From assembly GCF_900129405.1 (NCBI RefSeq), contig NZ_FQVQ01000007.1, forward strand, positions 62,001 to 126,000: a stretch of DNA of 64,000 bases, given 5' to 3'. This DNA comes from Flavobacterium fontis (GTDB lineage: Bacteria; Bacteroidota; Bacteroidia; Flavobacteriales; Flavobacteriaceae). The notes beneath the pieces are model-generated. The model saw only the letters and a program-made list of their open reading frames with translations, did no database searches and was not told where the DNA came from. Shown in pieces: positions 1 through 8,863 of this stretch (position 1 is the first letter of the stretch; each line of letters starts with the position of its first letter). The position numbers and the translations under genes are program-made.

Positions 1-687
1 AAACAAGGCCTACAAGGGCGCGAAATCCAGCCCTCGGCGCAAGCTTGGGATCGCTTGGATGCCATGTTGACCGTCGCCGAGGAAAAAAAAACCAAGCGTC
101 CGTTTGGCGTTTACTTCCGCTATATGGCCGTAGCTGCGTCCGTTTTGGTCCTGCTTTCACTCGGGTTTTATTTTACCTCCAACCTATCCGAACCGGAGTC
201 GAATACCCCAACCGAAGTCACACAAAAGGAGGGAAGTGAGCCCCAACGCCAACCCGAAGGAACAACCGTCAACGCGTTACCCATTGGAACACCCGCACAG
301 ACTCAAGCTGTAGCTGTACAACCCGTTGCAACGAAAAGACCAGCGAATCATGAGAAATCAGCTGCCGTTTCACCAAAAAAACGCATCATCAATCCAAAAG
401 TAATACCTACCACCGAAAGTTATACAGCAACTGCAGTGCCTGTACCACAAACGGGAGTACAAAACCAGCCCATGAATCCACAAAACACAACGGGAGTAAT
501 CCCCAAAACAGCTGTCGCGGTTGTCCAACCCCAGTTGGCAAAAACCAACATCAAAGTGGATGCTTCAAGTTTGTTGAATCAGGTAGATGGCGAACTCAAT
601 CAGTCGTTTCGCGAGCGTATGTTTGACCGCCTTAACCGTAATTATCAATCGGCTAAATCTGCTTTAGCCACCCGCAATCAGGAGTAA
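1..687 (+). CDS. ECF-linked anti-sigma-type membrane protein, 5' end missing
   Basis: The frame is open from base 1, so the gene starts upstream of the window. The visible part has a cytoplasmic stretch with a P-x3-W-x2-L pattern (PSAQAWDRL, about residues 11-19), then a basic run, one membrane helix (about residues 41-58) and a long Thr/Pro/Val/Gln-rich periplasmic region. A more conserved helical end follows (FRERMFDRLNRNYQSAKSA). This layout matches the short anti-sigma-like proteins that follow ECF sigma genes in flavobacteria; the same N-terminal pattern occurs in the protein at 41522-42838, which directly follows an ECF sigma gene. The exact family is not certain. The next gene, an outer-membrane barrel, follows after 34 bases and is probably co-transcribed. 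A TTG in frame at 55 is not a credible start. Confidence 0.6.
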   Translation, partial: KQGLQGREIQPSAQAWDRLDAMLTVAEEKKTKRPFGVYFRYMAVAASVLVLLSLGFYFTSNLSEPESNTPTEVTQKEGSEPQRQPEGTTVNALPIGTPAQTQAVAVQPVATKRPANHEKSAAVSPKKRIINPKVIPTTESYTATAVPVPQTGVQNQPMNPQNTTGVIPKTAVAVVQPQLAKTNIKVDASSLLNQVDGELNQSFRERMFDRLNRNYQSAKSALATRNQE

Positions 688-721
688 CAATCATTCATCA
701 AAAAACAAAAATCACTACGTC

Positions 722-1771
722 ATGAGAAACTTTATTTTTTATTTGGCCTTAATCCTTTGTGCGATCACGTCAAAATTAACAGCGCAAGAAACCTTTGAAT
801 CCAAAGCCCGTGCTATCGCCGACAAAATCGAGCAAGTAACCTTGGAGGAAAAATTAGCGCTAAAAACCGCAGTTGAAGCTGTAAATGTTCGTTTGGAAAA
901 AGGCGAAATTACCGCAGCACAAGCCGCCACAGAAAAGCAAGCTTTAGCCACCGAAACGGCAGCCAAAATTGAGTCACGCGTCAATTTACTAAACGACGAG
1001 CTTCGCATTTTAGTGCAAAACAAAGTCGACGGGAAGTTGGCTACCCGCGATACCGTGCACATCCATGGGAAGTTTTTTTCCATCAACTTTGGAAACCATG
1101 ATAAGAACAAGAAAAAGTATACATTCCACGGTGAAAAACGCACCACCTCGCAGTTTGTCTTTGCGATTGGTTTAAACAATGTCGTTACTGACGGTTCGGT
1201 AGAAAATTCTGATTTCCGTTTTGCAGGGTCTCGCTTTTACGAATGGGGTTTTACCTACAATACGCGTTTGTTTAAAAATGACAACTTGTTGCATGTTAAA
1301 TACGGAATGTCTTTGATGTACAACGATTTACGTCCCACCGATAACCGTGTTTTTGAAAAGCAAGGCGATCAAACTGTATTGGTGACCAGTCCGGTGAATT
1401 TAGAAAGTGCACGTTTCCGAAATGTGTATTTGGTTGCGCCGTTACATTTGGAGTTTGATTTTTCCAAAAAAGAAGTGAAAGACGATAAAACATTATTCCG
1501 TACGCACAAAAGTTTGCGCTTGGGAGTAGGAGGCTATGCTGGAATTCGCATCAAGTCAAAACAAAAAATTGAGTATGAAATCGACGATATGGAGTACGAC
1601 CAAAAGGTGAAAGGCGATTTCAATGCTTCCAATTTTATTTATGGGTTGAGTACCTATATCGGGTATCGGGAAACAAGTTTGTATTTGAAATACGATTTGA
1701 ATCCGCTCTTCCAAAACAATGCCATCAAACAAAACAACATCTCATTGGGCGTTCGCTTCGATCTCAATTAA
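722..1771 (+). CDS. Secreted protein with predicted outer-membrane beta-barrel
   Basis: The 349-residue product starts with a signal peptide (MRNFIFYLALILCAITSKLTAQ, cut after about residue 21). A charged helical region rich in Ala, Glu and Lys follows (residues 22-105, probable coiled coil). The rest alternates polar and aromatic residues (VFAIGLNNVV, YEWGFTYNTRLF, LHVKYGMSLMYN), as expected for beta-strands. It ends in SLGVRFDLN, a typical barrel-type terminus. The specific function is unknown. It lies directly downstream of the anti-sigma-type gene and ends at a strong terminator, so the two probably form the end of an ECF-sigma operon. The locus at 41522-42838 carries a comparable barrel fused to the membrane part. 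Confidence 0.7.
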   Translation: MRNFIFYLALILCAITSKLTAQETFESKARAIADKIEQVTLEEKLALKTAVEAVNVRLEKGEITAAQAATEKQALATETAAKIESRVNLLNDELRILVQNKVDGKLATRDTVHIHGKFFSINFGNHDKNKKKYTFHGEKRTTSQFVFAIGLNNVVTDGSVENSDFRFAGSRFYEWGFTYNTRLFKNDNLLHVKYGMSLMYNDLRPTDNRVFEKQGDQTVLVTSPVNLESARFRNVYLVAPLHLEFDFSKKEVKDDKTLFRTHKSLRLGVGGYAGIRIKSKQKIEYEIDDMEYDQKVKGDFNASNFIYGLSTYIGYRETSLYLKYDLNPLFQNNAIKQNNISLGVRFDLN

Positions 1772-1797
1772 CGCACATGACGATTGGATGAGGGTAG

Positions 1798-1827
1798 AAA
1801 AGACGCTTTATGTAAGGCGTCTTTTTT
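1798..1827 (+). terminator. Rho-independent terminator of the barrel gene
   Basis: A 9-bp perfect stem (AAAAGACGC at 1798-1806 with GCGTCTTTT at 1817-1825) closes a 10-base loop and ends in a T run. It lies 27 bases after the barrel gene stop and before the dnaG start. Its position inside the upstream-extended dnaG frame is a reason to prefer the later dnaG start. Confidence 0.85.
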
Positions 1828-1858
1828 GTATTTTTACCCGTTCCTAAACAAAACCAAG

Positions 1859-3844
1859 GTGATTACCAAAGAAACGATTGATAAAGTATACGACGCCGTT
1901 CGGGTAGAAGAGGTCATTGGCGACTTCGTGCAGCTCAAGCGCGCGGGCAGTAATTTTAAAGGCTTAAGTCCGTTTTCCGACGAACGCACTCCTTCGTTTA
2001 TGGTGTCGCCTGTGAAGCAAATTTGGAAGGATTTTAGTACAGGAAAAGGGGGAAATGCGATTGCATTTATTATGGAGCACGAGCATTTTTCGTATCCTGA
2101 AGCCATTCGTTATTTGGCCAAAAAATACAATATCGAAATAGAAGAAACGCAACGTACTGATGAGGAGCGCGAGGCGATGAACGAGCGGGAAAGTATGTTT
2201 TTGGTGACCGAATTTGCGGCTCAATATTTTCAAAAACAATTGTGGGATACGGAAGAAGGAAAAGCGATTGCATGGACCTATTTCAAAGAGCGTGGTTTTA
2301 CCAACGATACCATTAAAAAGTTTGGACTGGGTTATTCACCCAATACCTGGGATGCTTTGACCAAGGAGGCGCAGGCCAAAGGATATCAATTGGAATTTCT
2401 CGAAAAAACAGGACTGACCATAGTGGGAGAGGATAAAACGTTTGACCGCTTCAAAGGCCGTGTCATGTTTCCAATTCAAAGTTTGTCGGGACGTGTTTTG
2501 GGATTTGGGGGGCGTATTCTCACCAACGATAAAAAAGCAGCCAAATATTTGAACTCTCCCGAAAGCGATTTGTACCATAAAAGTAAAGTCCTGTATGGGA
2601 TTTCCCACGCCAAACAAGCCATTGCCAAGAACGACCGCTGTTATTTGGTGGAAGGCTACACCGATGTGATTCAAATGCACCAAGCGGGTATAGAAAATGT
2701 GGTAGCCTCTTCGGGGACCGCTTTGACACCCGATCAAATTCGGTTAATCAGTCGTTTGACCAAAAATATTACCGTATTATTTGACGGTGATGCTGCAGGA
2801 TTACGTGCGTCTTTGCGCGGTATTGATTTGATCCTCGAAGAAGGAATGAATGTAAAAGTATGTTCGTTTCCCGATGGTGAAGATCCCGATAGTTTTGCCA
2901 AAAAAACACCGCTGCACGATTTGTTGGCGTATCTCGACACAGAGGCCAAGGATTTTATCCAATTTAAAGCTTCGCTATTGATGCGGGAAGCCCAAAATGA
3001 TCCTATTAAAAAGGCCGAACTGATTCGGGATATGGTGGTGAGCATTTCCAAAATTCCTGATCGAATCAAGCGTGAAATTTATATCCAAGAGTGTTCCCGT
3101 ATCATGGACATTTCTGAAGACGTGTTGTTTAATACGTTGGCCCAGTTGCTCAAAAAAGAGGTAGAGGCTATAGGGAAACAACAAAAGGAAGCTCAAAAAG
3201 CATTTGAAGTTCACCGCAATGAAACCCCCGAACAACCCGCCACAGGAGTCGATATTCAGCATCTTTTGGAGCAGCGAATTATTGAAATACTCTTGTTGTA
3301 TGGAACCCAAGAGGTAGATTTTGAAGATGTCTTGTTAAAAGCTGATGAACGAGGTGAAATGGTTGAGGTGCGGGAATGGAATCGCTATAAGGTTTTTCAC
3401 CGAATTTACTTGAGTTTACAAGAGGACGAAATTGAATTGGCACATCCGGGGTTCAAACAAATTTACGACGATGTAATTGCCTATTTACACCAGAATGAGC
3501 AGTTTGATTTGGACCAATACGTGGCGCAATTACCGCCTGAGCTTTCTGCAACGGTCACGGGAATATTGATGCAAGAAGAACGTGAGTTTTTACACAATTG
3601 GGAGTCCAAGAATATTTTGGTGAAAGATAAAGTGCAAGGAATTGCGCAATATGTTACCGAAACTATCCTCACATTGCGTTGGTATTGGGTAAATAAAATT
3701 ATCGATGAGCTAAAAAAAGAAATCAGCCCGGAGGCTGATTCAGATAATTCAAATACATTAGAGATGATCGTCGACTACTTGGGGTTGACCAGTGTCTTTT
3801 CAAAGAAACTCGGACGCGTAATCTCGCGCCACAGTCTCCATTAA
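1859..3844 (+). CDS. dnaG: DNA primase DnaG with degenerate zinc-binding domain
   Basis: Synthesises RNA primers for replication at the fork together with the DnaB helicase. With the GTG start at 1859 the product has 661 residues, and its N-terminus (ITKETIDKVYDAVRVEEVIGDFVQLK) matches the family start. An earlier ATG at 1784 would place a terminator hairpin inside the gene. The N-terminal CHC2-type domain keeps its fold residues (GLSPFSDERTPSF, GKGGNAIAFIMEHE), but the four zinc ligands are replaced by Ser, Ser, Asp-Phe and Lys. The TOPRIM core is intact: EGYTD (about residue 265, catalytic Glu), DGDAAG (about 308) and DPD (about 340). A helicase-interaction region forms the C-terminus. The last bases overlap the convergent response regulator gene by 4. 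Confidence 0.95.
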   Translation: MITKETIDKVYDAVRVEEVIGDFVQLKRAGSNFKGLSPFSDERTPSFMVSPVKQIWKDFSTGKGGNAIAFIMEHEHFSYPEAIRYLAKKYNIEIEETQRTDEEREAMNERESMFLVTEFAAQYFQKQLWDTEEGKAIAWTYFKERGFTNDTIKKFGLGYSPNTWDALTKEAQAKGYQLEFLEKTGLTIVGEDKTFDRFKGRVMFPIQSLSGRVLGFGGRILTNDKKAAKYLNSPESDLYHKSKVLYGISHAKQAIAKNDRCYLVEGYTDVIQMHQAGIENVVASSGTALTPDQIRLISRLTKNITVLFDGDAAGLRASLRGIDLILEEGMNVKVCSFPDGEDPDSFAKKTPLHDLLAYLDTEAKDFIQFKASLLMREAQNDPIKKAELIRDMVVSISKIPDRIKREIYIQECSRIMDISEDVLFNTLAQLLKKEVEAIGKQQKEAQKAFEVHRNETPEQPATGVDIQHLLEQRIIEILLLYGTQEVDFEDVLLKADERGEMVEVREWNRYKVFHRIYLSLQEDEIELAHPGFKQIYDDVIAYLHQNEQFDLDQYVAQLPPELSATVTGILMQEEREFLHNWESKNILVKDKVQGIAQYVTETILTLRWYWVNKIIDELKKEISPEADSDNSNTLEMIVDYLGLTSVFSKKLGRVISRHSLH

Positions 3845-4470
3845 ACGATATCTAGCGTTTTCGCTTTGTTGACCAAGTCGACCAAATTGGTTACGTTTAA
3901 TTTTTGTAATAAACGCAATTTGTAAGTGCTGATCGTTTTTTCGTTAAGATTTAAAATCTTAGAAATTTCGTTGTTTTTCTTTCCGTCAGACAAGTAACGC
4001 AGTACCTCGATTTCACGGTTGGAAAGTTTACGGTATACCCGTTCGGTTTTGTTTTGTTTGGCAATGAGAGCCAAGTTCTTTTTGATGTTTTCACTCATCA
4101 TCACCAATCCTTGGTGAACACGGATGATGGTGGTACCTAAGGTTTCCAATTTGGAACTCTTGTGTACATAGCCCGCAGCGCCCGCTTTGATGGCATTAGG
4201 AGCGTAAATTTGTTCGTTAAGACTGGAGAAAACAAGGACTTTCGTGTTGGGAAAGTTTTTAATAATCGCTTTAAGTTCGTAAATACTTTTCAGGCCATCC
4301 AATTCTAAGTCGATAACCAGTACGTTGATCTCACGGTTCCGAAGGGCGTCGGGCACCATGTAGAAGCTACCTACATTGGATACCACCGCAATTTCGGGGT
4401 GATCCCTGAAATACGATTTGACCCCGTAATGAACCACGGGTAAATTGTCGGCTAGACAAACTGTAATCAT
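3841..4470 (-). CDS. NarL/FixJ-type response regulator
   Basis: This 209-residue two-domain regulator has an N-terminal receiver domain with the phosphoacceptor Asp54 (VLVIDLEL), the Ser/Thr switch region (VFSS) and Lys104 (GYVHKS). The acidic pair usually found near residue 8 is reduced to a single Asp (LADN). The C-terminal LuxR-type helix-turn-helix (about 145-209) carries LSNREIEVLRYLSDGKKNNEIS and ISTYKLRLLQKLNV. No sensor kinase gene is adjacent. The gene converges on dnaG, and nadE lies upstream in the same direction after 77 bases. The target genes cannot be read from this window. Confidence 0.9.
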   Translation of the reverse strand: MITVCLADNLPVVHYGVKSYFRDHPEIAVVSNVGSFYMVPDALRNREINVLVIDLELDGLKSIYELKAIIKNFPNTKVLVFSSLNEQIYAPNAIKAGAAGYVHKSSKLETLGTTIIRVHQGLVMMSENIKKNLALIAKQNKTERVYRKLSNREIEVLRYLSDGKKNNEISKILNLNEKTISTYKLRLLQKLNVTNLVDLVNKAKTLDIV

Positions 4471-4547
4471 AATTTAACGTTTTAGAGTGTGTTAGGGTAA
4501 CTTTATTTTTTCTTTATGTTGTTCCAAAACGTTGAAGATCTTCAGGA

Positions 4548-5354
4548 TTAGCGTAATGCCTCCGGAAGGACACAAACCGGAATCGGTTCCATTTTGTGTC
4601 GGTTGGCGCGGTTGAGTCGCTGAAAGATAGTAAAGACTTCAAGCTCGCGGCCTGTGTAAGCATCAGCTTGCTTGCCTTTTTCTTGTTCGCGCATCGCCCA
4701 TTCCAGTTCGTTATAACTGGCTCCCAACTGATCTTCATCGGTTCGGTTGTCCCCAAATAATCCATCCGTTGGAGCGGCGAGCTGAATTGATTCAGGAATG
4801 TTTAAAAACTTTCCAAGTGCGTAGACTTCACTTTTCATCAAATCGGCAATCGGACTTAAGTCGACACCGCCATCCCCGTATTTGGTGTAGAATCCAACGC
4901 CAAAATCTTCTACTTTGTTGCCGGTACCAGCGACCAAACGGCCGTGTATACCCGCCAAATAGTATAAAGTAGTCATTCGCAATCGCGCTCTACTGTTGGC
5001 CAACGATAAGAAGTAGGCTTTCTCATCGGGACTCGTGGGAACTTCTTTTTTAAAACTTTCAAAAACGGGGGTTAAATCAACGCGCATTCCTGTAACCCCT
5101 GGGAACCGCTCTTGCAATTGAGCGATATGTTCTTGCGCGCGATTGACCTGACTCTCGGCCTGATGAATAGGCATTTCTACACACAACGTAGGGAATCCTG
5201 TTTGGGCACATAACGTTGAAGTAACCGCCGAATCAACGCCCCCTGAGATTCCTACAACAAAGCCCTTAACGCCAGCTTGAGTTGCATAATCCCGCAACCA
5301 CTGTACGATGTAGTCGTTTACAAGAGCCGGATTAAACACGTTTTTATTTGTCAT
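4548..5354 (-). CDS. nadE: NH3-dependent NAD synthetase
   Basis: Makes NAD from deamido-NAD, ATP and ammonia in the last step of NAD synthesis. The 268-residue protein is the short ammonia-dependent form with no glutaminase domain. It has the PP-loop SGGVDSA (residues 37-43), the LRMTTLYYLA helix, GTGNKVEDFGVGFYTKYGDGGVD (the substrate loop) and LFGDNRTDEDQLGASY. The ATG start at 5354 follows a TAnnTTTG promoter element. The gene is divergent from gldB. Confidence 0.96.
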   Translation of the reverse strand: MTNKNVFNPALVNDYIVQWLRDYATQAGVKGFVVGISGGVDSAVTSTLCAQTGFPTLCVEMPIHQAESQVNRAQEHIAQLQERFPGVTGMRVDLTPVFESFKKEVPTSPDEKAYFLSLANSRARLRMTTLYYLAGIHGRLVAGTGNKVEDFGVGFYTKYGDGGVDLSPIADLMKSEVYALGKFLNIPESIQLAAPTDGLFGDNRTDEDQLGASYNELEWAMREQEKGKQADAYTGRELEVFTIFQRLNRANRHKMEPIPVCVLPEALR

Positions 5355-5394
5355 TAGTACGGTGATGAAAAGTATTGTATCTCACGTATATTTG

Positions 5395-5402
5395 CAAAAT
5401 TA
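5395..5402 (-). promoter_or_regulatory. Candidate -7 promoter element for nadE
   Basis: On the minus strand the sequence reads TAATTTTG, an exact match to the Bacteroidota -7 consensus TAnnTTTG, 41 bases upstream of the nadE ATG. No good TTTG -33 box is visible at the usual distance, so the call rests on the -7 element and its position. Confidence 0.4.
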
Positions 5403-5540
5403 TTAATTTATACGAATTCTAATACTTGTTCGTTTTGAATTAATTGACAAAGAAATTAACCATTTTAGAACGTTTTCTTTATTTACGTAAAGGGCGAAGG
5501 TAAGGTTTTATTTACGAAAGAAAAATAAATTTTTGTAGGA

Positions 5541-6509
5541 ATGAAAAAATTAATAGGATTGTTTTGCATAGGACTCGTAGCCATTGCTTGTGATTCGAAA
5601 GCTAAGGTCGAAAAAGAAGTAGAAGCTATACCTGTAGTGACCAAACTGAATCGGTTTGAACAAGCATTTTATGAGTCCAAGCCCACCGAATTGGCTAAAG
5701 TCAAACAACAATATCCCGATTTTTTTCCTGAGGATGTTCCCGATTCCGTATGGATTAATCGCCTACAAAATAAAGATTGGCAGGCACTTTACCGCGAGGT
5801 CTCCAAACGCTACAACGATTTTAGCGCTGAGCAAACCGAAATAGACGATGTGTTTAAGCACGTTAAATATTACTTTCCCAAAGTCAAAGAACCCGCGATT
5901 TACACGGCCATAGGTGAAATGGATTACCTTAACAAAGCCATTTACACGCAAGATAAGTTGATTATCTCCTTGGAAATGTATCTCGGGAAAAATCATCCCT
6001 TTTACGCTGGAATTCCGCAATACATTCGCGATAACTTTGAGCCGCGACAAATGATTCCCGATGTAGTAGCCGCCATAGGTTTTCGGGTAATCCCCAAATC
6101 GCGCAAAGCCGACTTTTTGAGTTTGATGATTGATGCGGGGAAAGAATTGTACCTTAAAGATCTTTTGATTCCCGATTATACCGATGCGGAGAAAATTGGA
6201 TATACGCCCAAGCAACTTCAGTTTTGTCAAGAAAATGAAGCCTATATTTGGGAGAATTTTGTGCAAAACAAATACCTCTACAGCACCGATAGTAAGTTGC
6301 CCAACCGATTCATCAACATGGCTCCTTTTTCAAAATTTTATCTCGAAATCGACAACGAAACCCCCGGACGCATTGGCCAATGGGTAGGATGGCAAATCAT
6401 TCGCTCGTTTGTTGAAAATAATGAAGATGTAACTCCCAAAGACTTGCTCGCGATGGATGCACATCGTATCTTTGAACAATCCAAATACAAACCCAAAAAG
6501 AATGAGTAA
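5541..6509 (+). CDS. gldB: Gliding motility lipoprotein GldB
   Basis: This 322-residue lipoprotein is required for gliding in flavobacteria, though its biochemical role is not settled. The signal peptide ends in a lipobox with Cys17 (VAIAC). The body carries the family features: RFEQAFYESKPTELAKVKQQYPDFFP, SLEMYLGKNHPFY, and PGRIGQWVGWQIIRSFVENN near the C-terminus, as known for GldB. The TAA stop lies inside the start of gldC (8-base overlap), so the two are translationally coupled. The gene is divergent from nadE across 186 bases. Confidence 0.93.
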   Translation: MKKLIGLFCIGLVAIACDSKAKVEKEVEAIPVVTKLNRFEQAFYESKPTELAKVKQQYPDFFPEDVPDSVWINRLQNKDWQALYREVSKRYNDFSAEQTEIDDVFKHVKYYFPKVKEPAIYTAIGEMDYLNKAIYTQDKLIISLEMYLGKNHPFYAGIPQYIRDNFEPRQMIPDVVAAIGFRVIPKSRKADFLSLMIDAGKELYLKDLLIPDYTDAEKIGYTPKQLQFCQENEAYIWENFVQNKYLYSTDSKLPNRFINMAPFSKFYLEIDNETPGRIGQWVGWQIIRSFVENNEDVTPKDLLAMDAHRIFEQSKYKPKKNE

Positions 6510-6840
6510 GCAAACCTTTACCTCGGAAATAAAAGTAAATGTAACCCTCGATGAAAATCGTATTCCCGAGTCCTTAAGTTGGACCGCCATTGACGGTGGA
6601 GTCGAAAATGCGGGAGCCAAAGCGGTCTTGTTGTCGTTGTGGGACAGTCAGCAAAAAGAAACTTTACGGATTGATTTGTGGACGAAAGATATGCCAGTAG
6701 ATGAAATGAAAATCTTTTTTCATCAAACCCTGGTAGCCATGGCCGACACTTACCAACGTGCCACCCAAGACGATAAAATGGCCGATTCCATGCGGGATTT
6801 CTCTGATTTTTTTGCCGAAAAATTGAATTTGAAGGGGTAA
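6502..6840 (+). CDS. gldC: Gliding motility protein GldC
   Basis: The 112-residue cytoplasmic protein has no signal peptide. The ATG at 6502 overlaps the gldB stop and gives the family N-terminus (MSKQTFTSEIKVNVTLDENRIPESLSW); an in-frame ATG at 6457 lies inside gldB and would add unrelated residues. Conserved parts include KAVLLSLWDSQQKETLRIDLWTKDMPVDEMK and FFHQTLVAMADTYQRAT. Its molecular role is not known beyond the association with gliding in Flavobacterium. It ends two bases from the convergent lipoprotein gene. Confidence 0.92.
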   Translation: MSKQTFTSEIKVNVTLDENRIPESLSWTAIDGGVENAGAKAVLLSLWDSQQKETLRIDLWTKDMPVDEMKIFFHQTLVAMADTYQRATQDDKMADSMRDFSDFFAEKLNLKG

Positions 6841-6841
6841 G

Positions 6842-7465
6842 CTAGCGTACCGATGTTCGCCGTAAATCTTTTATTCCTTTTTCATAGGCTTTGAGCAATA
6901 AACTTCTCGCTTGAACGCTAAACTCCCAACGTTCGCCCCCATGTATCGAGGTGCTGGTGCTGCTTCCCGTAAATCGCTTGGAATACAACAGGGTTTGTTT
7001 TTTGAGGTCGTAACATTCCAAGGTAATATGCGCCTGATTTTGTTTCTGTGTTTGCTGAAAACGGGAATTGTAGTTAAGGAGTCCCATTTCATCTCTAGCA
7101 ATGACGGCTTTACATAAAATTACATAATCACAAGTTGGAACCCCCAACGCCAATTGTTTCAAGGCCGTTAATTTCATCTGTACTTTAGCGTCTTTCGGAA
7201 TAGTAGCACTTTGTATTTGATGGGGAAAGTAAAGACGATCGCCCAAAATTGCTTTGAAGTCGGTTTGTATTGCCGTGTTGAGTGCACCATAGACTTCTGG
7301 CGGACAATCGATTTCCAACAACAACCAATTACCGGTACGAAAATCTACCCCGCCTGCTGGTCCCTGCGAAAGCATCGTGTATTTGGCTGCATTGCAACCT
7401 GATAAAAGCATTGTGGAAAGAGTGAGAAGGATCAAGGGAAAGGCAAAAAAGATCGATTTTCTCAT
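6842..7465 (-). CDS. Uncharacterised lipoprotein
   Basis: This 207-residue protein has a type II signal peptide and the lipobox LSGC (Cys24), so it is probably anchored to the outer or inner membrane facing the periplasm. The mature part shows mixed alpha/beta character (GNWLLLEIDCPPEVYGALNTAIQTDFKAILGDRLYF, CDYVILCKAVIARDEMG, AHITLECYDLKK). I do not recognise the family. It lies 12 bases downstream of engB on the same strand and may share its transcript. Confidence 0.7.
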   Translation of the reverse strand: MRKSIFFAFPLILLTLSTMLLSGCNAAKYTMLSQGPAGGVDFRTGNWLLLEIDCPPEVYGALNTAIQTDFKAILGDRLYFPHQIQSATIPKDAKVQMKLTALKQLALGVPTCDYVILCKAVIARDEMGLLNYNSRFQQTQKQNQAHITLECYDLKKQTLLYSKRFTGSSTSTSIHGGERWEFSVQARSLLLKAYEKGIKDLRRTSVR

Positions 7466-7477
7466 GGCAAAAAAATA

Positions 7478-8095
7478 TTAAGGAAAGGGTGATTTCCGGA
7501 TCGTTTCATTGATGGACTCGATATACGTCAAAAGTTCCTCGCGACCTACTTTAGTCTCTGAAGAAGTGATAAAATAAGGAGGCATTTCTTCCCAATTTTC
7601 TGCCAATAGTTTCTTTCGGTAAGCCGCCACATTGGATTCAGCTTTTACCCGCGTAATTTTATCCATTTTGGTAAAGACCAAACAAAAGGGGATGCCGTTT
7701 TCCCCCAAATAATTGATAAATTCCAAATCGATTTTCTGAGCTTCCAAACGCACATCAATTAAAACAAAAGCACATACCAATTGGGTTCTTTTTTCAAAAT
7801 AATCGGTGATAAATTTTTGAAAAGTAGCTTTGGTCGATTTTGACACACGAGCATAGCCATACCCCGGTAAATCGACCAAAAACCAATTTTGATTGATTTT
7901 GAAATGATTGATTAACTGGGTTTTACCGGGTCGCCCCGATGTTTTAGCCAAATTTTTATGGTTGGTCAACATGTTAATCAGTGAAGATTTTCCCACATTG
8001 GAACGCCCAATAAAGGCATATTCGGGAAGGGGTTCTTGAGGGCATTTACTGACCACAGAATTGCTGATGATAAATTCGGCGCTATTGATTTTCAT
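7478..8095 (-). CDS. engB: Ribosome biogenesis GTPase EngB/YihA
   Basis: A small GTPase that helps assemble the large ribosomal subunit. All G motifs are present in 205 residues: G1 GRSNVGKSS (30-38), G2 region GRPGKTQ (55-60), G3 DLPGYG (75-80) and G4 TKMD. G5 is less clear but lies near ITSSETKVG. The length matches the family. It starts 3 bases after the hydrolase stop on the same strand, so the two are likely in one operon. Confidence 0.95.
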   Translation of the reverse strand: MKINSAEFIISNSVVSKCPQEPLPEYAFIGRSNVGKSSLINMLTNHKNLAKTSGRPGKTQLINHFKINQNWFLVDLPGYGYARVSKSTKATFQKFITDYFEKRTQLVCAFVLIDVRLEAQKIDLEFINYLGENGIPFCLVFTKMDKITRVKAESNVAAYRKKLLAENWEEMPPYFITSSETKVGREELLTYIESINETIRKSPFP

Positions 8096-8098
8096 GCC

Positions 8099-8863
8099 TT
8101 ATAAACCTTCTTTTTTAAGCCATGTTTCCAAATGCTGATTGAATGCTTCAGGTTGTTCCATCATCGCAGCATGGCCACATTGGTCAATCCAATACAAATC
8201 CGAATTAGGCATTAACTTGTGGAATTCTTCGGCAACTTCAGGCGGTGTAACTCGGTCGTTTTTCCCCCAAATAATACAGGTTTTGACATGCATTTTGGGT
8301 AAATCTTTTCCCATATTGTGACGAATGGCACTTTTGGCAATCGTAAGTGTTTTTAAAACTTTAATACGGTCATTTACAATAGAAAACACCTCGTCTACCA
8401 ATTCAGGAGTAGCCATCTTGGGGTCGTAAAACACGTCTTCGGTTTTCTTTTTGATGTATTCGTAATCTCCGCGTTTGGGGTAACTGTCTCCCATGGCGCT
8501 TTCATACAAGCCCGAGCTCCCTGTGATTACTAAACCCGCCACTTTTTCGGGATACATTTTCGTATGGTACAACGAGATATGTCCTCCAAGAGAATTGCCC
8601 AAAAGAATTACGCGCGAAAACCCTTTGTAGGTGATAAAATCCTTGACGTATTTCGCAAAAGCTTTGACGTTGGTTTTTAAAATGTTTTGGGTGTAAAGCG
8701 GTAATTCAGGAATCACCACTTTGTAGCCTCGGGTTGAAAAGTGATCGGCAACCGCTTTAAAATTACTCAATCCGCCCATCAATCCATGCAACACCACGAT
8801 TGGGGTGCCTTCTCCAGCTTCATAATATTGGTACTTACCCTCTTTTTTTGCGCTTACATCCAT
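8099..8863 (-). CDS. Alpha/beta hydrolase
   Basis: The 254-residue cytoplasmic protein has the alpha/beta hydrolase fold. The oxyanion-loop motif HGLMGG lies at residues 26-31, the nucleophile elbow GNSLGG contains Ser91, the acid Asp is likely in WGKNDRVTP, and the His in DQCGHAAMMEQP. The layout resembles carboxylic-ester hydrolases such as the MhpC/BioH group, but the substrate cannot be told from sequence. It is the first gene of a likely operon with engB and the lipoprotein. Confidence 0.88.
   Translation of the reverse strand: MDVSAKKEGKYQYYEAGEGTPIVVLHGLMGGLSNFKAVADHFSTRGYKVVIPELPLYTQNILKTNVKAFAKYVKDFITYKGFSRVILLGNSLGGHISLYHTKMYPEKVAGLVITGSSGLYESAMGDSYPKRGDYEYIKKKTEDVFYDPKMATPELVDEVFSIVNDRIKVLKTLTIAKSAIRHNMGKDLPKMHVKTCIIWGKNDRVTPPEVAEEFHKLMPNSDLYWIDQCGHAAMMEQPEAFNQHLETWLKKEGL

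Noticed and set aside
739..1179. 146-codon minus-strand frame opposite the barrel gene
   Set aside because: Shadow of the plus-strand gene, which has a signal peptide and the expected strand pattern; the minus product has no family features.
1784..1858. Upstream in-frame ATG extension of dnaG
   Set aside because: The extra 25 residues contain a strong terminator hairpin and do not resemble the family; the GTG at 1859 gives the normal N-terminus.
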